The translations under genes were made by a program, and so were the position numbers. A stretch of 54,545 bases of DNA from Desulfobacterium sp. (GTDB taxonomy: Bacteria > Desulfobacterota > Desulfobacteria > Desulfobacterales > Desulfobacteraceae), in assembly GCA_016342325.1 (NCBI GenBank), contig JAEINR010000034.1:1-54545 (forward strand), read 5' to 3'. Of this stretch, positions 9,801-17,700 are shown piece after piece (the stretch's first letter is position 1; every line of letters starts with the position of its first letter). The notes under the pieces are model-generated. The model saw nothing but the letters and a program-made list of their open reading frames with translations, was not told the DNA's origin and ran no database searches.

Positions 9801-11767
9801 GGCTGGCAAAAGTACCGGAATTGATTCCTGAGCATCAGAAAAAACGCCGAATTGAGATCAATAATACCGCGACAGATATTCATCAGCCCTATCTGCTCCA
9901 TGAATTATTTGCAAAACAGGCCCGGATCAATGGGGATAAACCAGCTATATGCAGTCCTAACAAGAAGATCCAATACGGGGAGCTGGACGCCATGTCGCGT
10001 ATGCTGGGTGCCCGACTCCGGGAAAGCGGGGTCAAACCCAATACGCTTGTGGCTGTGGTCATGGAAAAAGGCTGGGAACAGGTTCCTGCCGTACTTGGAA
10101 TTTTGTATTCAGGTGCCGCCTATCTTCCCATAGACGCTTCTGTGCCCAAGGATCGACTCTGGCATTTATTGAAAGACGGACAGGCAAACTTCATCCTTAC
10201 CCAATCCTGGTTGAAAAATAAACTGGAATGGCCGGATGGTGTCACATGCCTGGCTGTGGATGGATTAGAAGCACCGACCCTGGATGGGGTTGCCGAACCG
10301 GATGTTGTTCAAACCCGGGATGACCTGGCCTATGTTATCCACACTTCCGGGTCAACCGGACGCCCCAAAGGGGTCATGGTCGATCACCGGGGGGCGGTCA
10401 ATACCATTCTGGATATTAACAAACGGTTCGGGCTCGGGCCTGGAGACAGGGTGCTGGCATTGTCTGCCCTGAATTTCGATCTTTCCGTGTTTGATATCTT
10501 CGGAACCCTGGCAGCAGGCGGGACAATTGTTCTGCCTGATTCTTCGGGGGTCAAGGATCCGGGGCACTGGCTGACGCTGATGGCGCAAGAATCGGTGACC
10601 GTCTGGAATTCGGTCCCAGCCTTGATGCAGATGCTGGTGGAATATGCAGCCGGCCGTCGGGAGTCTTTGCCTGATTCCCTTCGCCTGGCGCTTCTCAGCG
10701 GCGATTGGATACCGCTTGACTTACCGGCTAAAATCAGGGCTGCCGCCGGCCATGCCGAAATCATCAGTCTGGGCGGTGCCACTGAAGCGTCCGTCTGGTC
10801 CATTCTTTATCCGATAGACGACATTGATCCCAAATGGAAAAGTATCCCCTATGGCCGTCCCATGGCCAACCAGAGTTTTTATGTCTTCAATGAAAATATG
10901 GAAAACTGCCCGGACAGGGTAACCGGGCAATTGTATATCGGCGGAACCGGCCTTGCAAAGGGGTATTGGGGGGATAAAGAAAAAACCGATGCCAGTTTTA
11001 TACAGCATCCTGAAACCGGGATTCCCCTTTACCGGACAGGGGATCTGGGACGGTTTCTGCCGGACGGAAATATTGAATTTCTGGGAAGGGAGGATCATCA
11101 GGTTAAAATAAATGGGTACCGGATTGAACTGGGGGAAATAGAGTCCGCTTTAAAGCAGATTGACAGCATTGAGGATGCAATTGTTGTTACCCAGACGGAT
11201 TTCCAGGGGAAACGATATCTTGCCGGACATGTAATTCAGGATAAGGATACCGGATATTCAAACAGTGAATTAAAAGGGCTTCTTAAACGGATATTACCGG
11301 AATATATGGTTCCGTCATTTTATTTCTTGTGTGAATCGTTCCCTGTCACGGCCAATGGGAAAATTGATCGTAAAAAACTTGCTGGTTCCGGCAAGGTCTC
11401 TTTTCAAAAAGAAAGCGCCAAATATATTGCGCCCGAAACCAAGGTGGAACAGGAAATTTCCGCAATGGTCAAAGATCTTATTGGTGTTGACAAAGTGAGT
11501 ATCAAAGATGTGTTTTTCGATCTTGGTGTCACGTCCATGGATCTTGTGAAACTCCAAAACAAACTTAATACAACCTCTGAAAAAAATGTCTCCATTGTGG
11601 ATATCTTTGAATATCCCACCATCTCTTCCCTTGCGGCATTCATCACCCGGGAAGATCAACAATCAACTGGGATTAACCGCGCAGATAAGCGGGGTGAAAT
11701 TCGCATGAAATCAAACAGAAGAAGATATCGAACCGCTCAAAAAAAACCGGCCACACAAACCGTATAA
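3815..11767 (+). CDS. NRPS: ArCP-Cy-A(MT)-PCP-Cy-A-PCP, HMWP2/PchE-like
   Basis: About 2650 residues. ATG 3815 is preferred over ATG 3812 because AGGAG ends 6 bases before it. Order, by approximate residue: aryl carrier (LGLDSLKI, Ser near 49); Cy1 from 109 (FPLTDVQYAYWVGR, DLLVADVQS); A1 from 550 (YTSGSTGEPKG near 707), interrupted between YKTGDLG (about 940) and NGKVDRKKL (about 1443) by a methyltransferase-like insert with EVGAGLGTATG near 1225; PCP (IGGDSLI near 1503); Cy2 from 1567 (DALIVDAWS); A2 (HTSGSTGRPKG near 2173); PCP (LGVTSMDL near 2575); a basic tail. The A pockets read D-L-Y-N-M-S-L-I-W and D-L-F-N-L-S-L-V-W, close to the cysteine code of yersiniabactin and pyochelin synthetases. 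Expected role: load salicylate, add and cyclise two cysteines. The insert could be an epimerase-like domain (as in PchE) or a true methyltransferase. Unlike HMWP2, both modules have their own A domain. Confidence 0.93.
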   Translation: MLIPENNLGTLVLTSEEEYLEIRMAVREKMTIPGDFDDDDNLIELGLDSLKIMRLVNRWRKAGSSVTFVELIEKPRLRDWVALLVAKKTAALPEGGSSETVKINDRAPFPLTDVQYAYWVGRDDDQPFGGIGCHAYLELDGKNVDPDRLQLAWKKILDRHPMLNARFLSDGTQKIQAGRTNCTVVVHDLISKAGGRLKVDLEEIRNRMSHRRLAVEKGEVVGLELTLLPQGITRLHFDIDLLVADVQSLHIVLRDLASEYAGISLPAPPDWNFAKYLHHESTQRELEKKRAGEYWHGRLEALPKAPGLPLIMKPDSIRTPVFKRRQYVLDNTDWQCLKKQAALHQVTPAMVLLAVYAHVLDRWSSHSRFLINIPLFDRPTGDGGVEDVVADFTNLLLLAVDCRPRQSFSERVKSIQAQFYRDSAHSAYSGVQVQRDMARLHQGERMFAPVVFACNLGTPLISRECSKTLGKLSYMISQTPQVWLDFQTYETDEGLLLAWDSVEGLFPDGMINDMFSAYFSMIRNLAQNASAWEQIGFNLMPEYQSRLREKANDTRAPISEDLLHTLFFHQADRNPEKEALVTTGKRMTYKELALRAEQLGQLLQTQGIVPNDLVAVVMEKGWEQVVAVMGILWAGAAYLPVDAAMPKARLRKILENGNVRIALTQSWQQEKVDWPKGVKWFAVDKTGVPPGRIPFKPVQQIEDLAYVIYTSGSTGEPKGVMIDHGGAVNTILDINRRFGVGPEERVIGLSDLGFDLSVYDIFGTLGAGGTLVLPDSTSVKDPAHWLGWMENEGITLWNSVPQLMQMLIESVSGETNVLPANLRLVMLSGDWIPVDLPGKITTCFPNARVIGLGGATEASIWSILYPIDSLDPHAKSIPYGRSMDNQQFYVLNQHMESCPDWVTGDLYIGGIGLAKGYRHDEEKTRTSFVNHPVSGISLYKTGDLGRSLPDGTIEFQGREDHQVKIRGYRIELGEVESAIKQHPNISDAVVATIDNGQKETSLMGYLVGRQNRYRGAGDEDPASSGKPEFFWADLKQAAEKARLLLPGPDRDGLFHPFWRKLDRVYEKSLYVAFEHLGIFNRANQSCSLDEIMQTFGIQPRYKRWMNRALQFLTRKGILKKNGQFFSNPAPLNWQAGVSVNRGQDITRSSLCSDIKHIDGFTDGVVNVIWFASRNLADILVGKIHSAEIYVGDDVKAVYKSLFDPCNVLLSEIMAFISSSGGPLEILEVGAGLGTATGHILPRLSGKDTQYRFTDISKYFLRKAEERFTDYSYLKYDLLDLDQDPRQQGYESRSFDVVIASSMLHDVKSVKQSLRYLKSLLKTGGILLLLEETRFHPSFDLHMGLQQGFDQFEDLEIRKTHPLLSGDQWLSFLNAAGFEGGMVLNRKGSRTDIMGFDVIMATADGQSAVPDFGELKNFLTDLLPAYMIPGFFMEIDAVPISANGKVDRKKLPVPHVWESENSKFPSDLPGTYQESVIAEIWRAVLGMDQIGVTDDFFAIGGDSLIATRIVSRISRSFEIPFTLPMLFENSTIAALSQKIDLLRNHEENQGGSPLPGIAFHPRDRCQPFPMTSVQEAYWIGRNTVFELGNTSAQIYCEIEIASVGVAVLEAAWQKLIERHGMLRAVFLPDGQQKVLEQVPPYKFQVAVPEGVGRDAFEGKLEDVRAEMSSQVISADTWPLFDIRVSILSENLVRLHICMDALIVDAWSFFSIFNEWHQLIENPGLALPPMDVTFRDYVLAEKQFEGSGLFVRDKAYWFDRIPLLPPAPELPLAVPLSSISRPIFNRRTMTLDKIKWEKIKSIAMEQGLTPSCVLLAAYAAVLQNWSRNKKFTINLTLFNRLPLHPQVNDVLGDFTSLTLLSVDGVTPESFAELSKQIQRQLWQDIEHRHFSGVHVLREIAKNENRIGKALMPIVFTSALSLGALGRDATSVLNRMGTFVYGLAQTPQVALDHQVMEQQGSLVCNWDAVDPLFPPGMVDDMFAAYGRLIEQLAEDTSFWLAKVPELIPEHQKKRRIEINNTATDIHQPYLLHELFAKQARINGDKPAICSPNKKIQYGELDAMSRMLGARLRESGVKPNTLVAVVMEKGWEQVPAVLGILYSGAAYLPIDASVPKDRLWHLLKDGQANFILTQSWLKNKLEWPDGVTCLAVDGLEAPTLDGVAEPDVVQTRDDLAYVIHTSGSTGRPKGVMVDHRGAVNTILDINKRFGLGPGDRVLALSALNFDLSVFDIFGTLAAGGTIVLPDSSGVKDPGHWLTLMAQESVTVWNSVPALMQMLVEYAAGRRESLPDSLRLALLSGDWIPLDLPAKIRAAAGHAEIISLGGATEASVWSILYPIDDIDPKWKSIPYGRPMANQSFYVFNENMENCPDRVTGQLYIGGTGLAKGYWGDKEKTDASFIQHPETGIPLYRTGDLGRFLPDGNIEFLGREDHQVKINGYRIELGEIESALKQIDSIEDAIVVTQTDFQGKRYLAGHVIQDKDTGYSNSELKGLLKRILPEYMVPSFYFLCESFPVTANGKIDRKKLAGSGKVSFQKESAKYIAPETKVEQEISAMVKDLIGVDKVSIKDVFFDLGVTSMDLVKLQNKLNTTSEKNVSIVDIFEYPTISSLAAFITREDQQSTGINRADKRGEIRMKSNRRRYRTAQKKPATQTV

Positions 11768-11795
11768 TGATCATTACGTAAAAGGACACACGAAT

Positions 11796-14700
11796 ATGTC
11801 TGCATCAGATGCCATTGCCGTTATCGGTATGAGCTGCCGGTTTCCCGGAGCCAAAAATATTGATCGATTCTGGAATAATTTGAAAAACGGTGTTGAATCA
11901 ATTACAGCATTTTCAGACCGGGAGCTGGCTGATGCCGGCGTCCGTCCGTCGGATATAAATCATCCCGATTATGTCAAAGCGGGATATGTTCTTGGGGGTG
12001 AAGACCTCTTTGACGCTTCTTTTTTTGGTTTTTCTCCCAAAGAAGCGGAACTTTTAGATCCACAACACCGCCTGTTTCTGGAATCGGCATGGGAGGCCTT
12101 GGAGGACAGCGGGTACGCAACCGGGCAATATGATGGATCCATCGGTGTTTTTGCCGGTGCAAAAATGAGTACCTACCTTATAAATGTATTAAATTCTAAA
12201 CGGCTCTCTGTGGGGGGGGCCTCCGATCTGCAGGTTCTTATCGCCAATGATAAAGATTATCTTACCTCACGGGTCTCTTATAAACTAAATTTAAAAGGCC
12301 CGAGCATTACCGTACAATCGGCGTGCTCCACCTCCCTTGTCGCCATCCATCTGGCCTGTGACAATCTTTTGAGCGGTGCCTGCGACATGTCCCTGGCCGG
12401 TGGGGTTTCCATTAGCATTCCGCAAAAGACAGGGTACTTGTTTCAAGAAGGGATGATCTTATCCCCGGACGGGCATTGCCGGGCTTTTGATGCGGATGCC
12501 AAAGGGGTAACACCTGGGAATGGTGTCGGCGTTGTCCTGTTGAAAAGATTAGAGGACGCTATTAAAGACCATGATGATATCCATGCCGTTGTCCTTGGGT
12601 CTGCGGTCAATAATGACGGTTCCAATAAAATTGGTTACACCACGCCTGGTGTTGAGGGGCAGGTTGAAGTGGTTCGCGAAGCGCAAGCTGTTTCGGGAAT
12701 CGGGCCGGAGGCTGTTTCATATATTGAAGCCCACGGAACAGGAACCTCCCTTGGCGATCCCGTGGAAATAAAAGCCTTGAACAGGGTTTTTAAAACAGAA
12801 ACCGACAGGAAGGGATTCTGTGCCATTGGATCGGTAAAAACCAATATCGGCCATCTGGATACGGCTGCCGGGATTGCAGGCTTTATTAAAACCGTTCTTT
12901 CGTTGAAACACGGGTATCTTTTACCCAGCTTAAACTATGAACACCCCAATCCTAAGATTGATTTTCAAAATTCTCCATTTTATGTCAATACACAACTGTT
13001 GCCCTGGGAGACCGGGGGAGAGCCGAGACGTGCAGGGATCAGTTCCTTTGGATTAGGGGGAACCAACGCCCATGTCATTCTTGAAGAAGCGCCGGCAAGA
13101 CATCCAGGACGGACACCGTTTAAACGGCCGTTGCATCTGCTGACGCTTTCTGCAAAAACAGAAAATGCCTTAAATCGACAGATCCTGCAATATCAGTCCT
13201 TCCTTGATGAACGCCGTGATCTCGCTGTTGATAATATTTGCTTTACGGCAAACGCAGGCAGAACCCATTTTCCATATCGATTTGCAACCCTTGCGGATTC
13301 AACGGATACGTTACGGGCACAGTTGGCTGCCGCCCCACAAAAGGCTGAACGGCAAAACAGCTTTGAAGGCGTGGTTCAAAATGAAACAAGGCAAGGTGTG
13401 GCGTTTCTTTTTACGGGGCAGGGGTCTCAATATCCCGGCATGGGAGAGCAGCTTTATAAAACCCAGCCCTGTTTTAAAAAAGAGATGGATAAATGTGATT
13501 CGATTTTAAAAAGATTTCTGGGCTGTTCAATCTTGTCCATCCTGTTTGAAAATCAAGATCCGTCGATGCTGAATAAAACGATTTATAGCCAGCCAGCTAT
13601 TTTTGCTCTGGAGTATTCATTGGCCCGAATGTGGGGTTCCTGGGGGATTAAACCCGATATTGTGTTAGGGCATAGTGTTGGTGAATATGTCGCTGGGTGC
13701 ATTTCCGGTGTGTTCAGCCTGGAAGACGGGTTGAAACTTATTGCCGAACGGGGACGGTTGATGCAGGCCATTTCCGGTGACGGCGCAATGTTCTCAGTGT
13801 TTGCTCCGGAAGAAAAGATAAGAGAAATAATTTTACCCTATTCTGATGACGTATCACTCGCCGCAATAAACGGCCCTTTGCATACGGTCATTTCCGGCTC
13901 TTTGGCATCCCTTGGGAAGATTGTCGCTGATTTAAAGTCCCAGAAAATTGTCTCCCGTCGTCTGGCCGTTTCCCATGGCTTTCATTCGCCAATGATGGCG
14001 CCAATGGTTGCCGACTTTAAAAAAACAGTGGATGAAGTCAAATTCTTTGAACCCCGGATAAGATTGGTCTCCAATGTCACCGGTCAGGTTGTCGAAGCTG
14101 AATTCATCTCTACCCCCGATTACTGGTGTCGGCATATCCTGGAACCTGTCCGGTTCTTTTCAGGAATGATGGCGCTGGAACAGGCCGGGTATGAGCAATT
14201 CCTGGAAATCGGCCCGGCGCCTGTTTTACTCTCCATGGGGCAACAATGTCTTCCTGCTGAATACGGTTCCTGGCTTCCGACACTGGGGCGGAATTCCGAT
14301 GACTGGCAGCAGGTTCTCAGAAGTCTGGGTAATCTGTATGTCTCAGGAGCCATGGTGGACTGGGAGGCCTTTGAACAAGGATATGACTCCCGGCGGATAT
14401 CGCTTCCAACCTATCCGTTTGAAAGACAACGATACTGGGCTGGGCCCAGGGCAAAAGAATCAAATGAAATTTTTAACGATGACTCACCCGACCCTATGTT
14501 CTATGAAATTGACTGGCAGCCGGATCTGCTTCCAAAAGAAACGGAAGGGGGTGTAGAGAAAATTCATACGCCGGGGCATTGGTTGATCTTTTCAGACCAT
14601 GGCGGTGTTGGACAGAAGTTAACGAACCTGCTGGCGTCCCAGGGAGATTCTTGCATACAAGTTTACACGGATACGCGTTTTTTCCGTATGGAAGAAGATA

Positions 14701-17700
14701 AATATGGTGTCAATCCGTCGAATTTAGAGGATTTTGATCAGATATTCCGATTAATGCCTGATACTGTTTCGGAACTTGGAATTATTCATTTGTGGAGTAT
14801 GGATGCTGCACCAAACGAAACGCTCACGGCAGACGCGTTGCAAAGGGCTGGTTTGGAAGGGTGGGGCAGTCTTCTTAATATTGTTCAATCTGTAGCTAAA
14901 AAAAGCAGGAACATGGTATCAAGGTTCTGTATCGTGACCCAGGAAGTTCACGGAATAAAAAATCACTCTTCCAGTGTTGCCGTGGCCCAGGCGCCAATAT
15001 CCGGGCTTGCCAAAGTTCTTTCAAGGGAACATCCTGAATTAAATTGCCTGTCAATAGATCTTGACAGGCTTGTTACAGAGGCCGATCGTTTGCAGCTGCT
15101 CGAGGCCGTCCGGTCTGTCCGGCCGGACAACGAATTTGTTTTCCGTGGAGGGGTTTGTTATGTGCCAAGATTGGTTCATTGTTTGCCGGATCTTAACGAT
15201 GGAAAAACGCCTTCAAGCTTTAACCGTCACGGAACATATTTGATTACAGGTGCTTTTGGCGGATTGGGGATTGAACTTGCCCGCTGGCTTGTAAACAATG
15301 GCGTACGGTTTCTATTGATGATGGGGCGGAAGGCGCCTTCCGGTGATGTTCTGAAATGTATAAATGATTTGGAAAACACCGGTACCCAGGTCACCACGGT
15401 CATTGCCGATGTGTGTGATTATGATGACCTTTCCTGCGGGTTTGACAGGATTTCTGAAGAGATGCCTCCCCTGAAGGGGGTGTTTCATCTTGCAGGCATT
15501 CTTAAAACGGGTACAATCCTTGGCCATAGTCATGAAGACTTTTCTGAAATCCTGGCTCCGAAAGTCGCCGGGTCCTGGAATCTGCATCTCTTGACCCAAC
15601 ATCTCCCCTTAGATCTTTTTGTTTTATTTTCCTCGTCTTCTACGCTTTGGGGCATTCAGGGTGTTGGCGGATATACCGCTGCCAATACGTTTATGGATAT
15701 CCTGGCACATTATCGTAAAGGGCAGGGGGTACCCGCTTTGAGTATCAATTGGGGCGCTTGGTCCAAAGTCGGTGCAGCCGCAAAATTGAACTTGGAAGAT
15801 CGTCTTTCAAATCAAGGTTTCAACAGCATTCCTCCTGAAAAAGGCCTGGGTTGCCTTGGCGGGCTGTTACGATGTGATATCCGTCAGGTCGGTGTGATGG
15901 ACGTTGACTGGGAAACGTTTTTAGGCAGATTTCCCTGGAATGCAAGACCGCCTATTTTTATTGAAATGGACAAAAGCAGGTCCTCCGTCACCCCGGCACC
16001 GTTTGAGAAATCGGCTTCAGCGGTTAGAAATTCACCCTCCCTTGATAAATTACAGAAACTTCCTGTTCATGCACAGCAAAAGTCGCTGGAATCCTATTTG
16101 CGCGGGGAAATCAGCCGGGTATTGCACCTGGAGAAAGATACGGTTGCCAATGACCAAAACCTAATACAGATGGGTTTGGATTCCTTGATCTTTATTGAAT
16201 TATCCCGGACGTTGAGTGAGGATCTGCAAATCAAGGTTGTGCCGCATAAAATATTTGAAAATCCGACAATAACGGCAATGGCCGAGCAGTTTGTCCGTGA
16301 TATTGCATTGGAAAAAAGAATATCTGTTTTTGATTACAGGACAAGCCAAGATTTTGTAATCACCCATGATGCTGACAATAGATATTCTCCGTTTGAATTA
16401 ACCGATATACAGCAGGCGTACTGGATTGGCCGGAGCAATTCAATGGAATTGGGCAATATCGCCTGCCATGTTTACGTTGAGGTCGACGTTGTTAATCTTG
16501 ATTTGGCCCGGTATAACCGGGCATGGCAGATTCTGATTAATCGCCATGAAATGTTACGCGCCGTAATCTTACCCACTGGAAAACAAAAAATTCTCGAAAG
16601 TGTTCCCGATTACCGGATAGCATCCACGGACCTTATGGAAAAATCACCTGAAGAGATCCATTCAGCCCTTCGGTTCATGCGGGATGAAATGTCACATCAG
16701 GTCTTGGACCCGGAGACCTGGCCAATCTTTGACATCAGGGTTTCCAGGATACACAATGGGAAATCCCGTATTCATTTAAGTCTGGACATGCTGATTATTG
16801 ATGCGCTTAGTGTTGCTCAAATTAATCAGGAGCTGCATCAACTATATCTGGATGAAGAGACTCCACTGCCGCCGTTGGCGCTTTCGTTCAGGGATTATGT
16901 CCTCGCTGGAAAACAATTTGAGCAATCGGTTTTATACCGGCAATCAAAAGCGTATTGGATGAACAGGCTGGATTCGATACCGCCTGGCCCTGAATTGCCA
17001 TTGATAAAGAATCCCAGTGGGTTGACCCGCCCCCGGTTTAAGCGCCGGAGTTTGAGGCTAGAACCCGATACCTGGAACCGATTGAAGGAAAAATCCGCTA
17101 AGGCAGGCCTGACACCTTCCGGCCTGTTGCTGGCATGCTATGCTGAGATCCTTGCCGCCTGGAGTAAAACTGCCCGATTCACGATCAATATGACCCTCTT
17201 TAACCGGCTGCCGGTTCATCCCCAGGTGAATGATATCATAGGGGATTTCACCTCGTTGATCATGCTGGTTGTAGACAATACCGGGCAAGATTCCTTTATC
17301 CGGCGGGCACAAAAAATCCAGAAACAATTCTGGGAGGATGTTGAACACCGTCATTTCAGCGGCATTCGGGCTTTAAGGGAGTTATCCCGGGCAAACCCGT
17401 CCGGAAATACCACCATGCCGGTCATCTTTACAAGTAACATTGTGTATGGTGACCTGGAAGGGGGGGGCTCGGAATCCCCTGCCATGGGCGATGTGGTTTA
17501 CAGCGTCACCCAAACGCCCCAGGTCTGGCTGGACCATCAGATTACAGAACAGGGAAATGCCTTAATCCTTGATTGGGATGCCCTGGAGGCGCTCTTTCCT
17601 GCCGGTTTGCTTGATGATATGTTTAACGCATATCATTCCCTGTTAAATCGCCTGGCTGACTCCGATGATGCCTGGCATGCAAATCATCAATTGTTACCGG

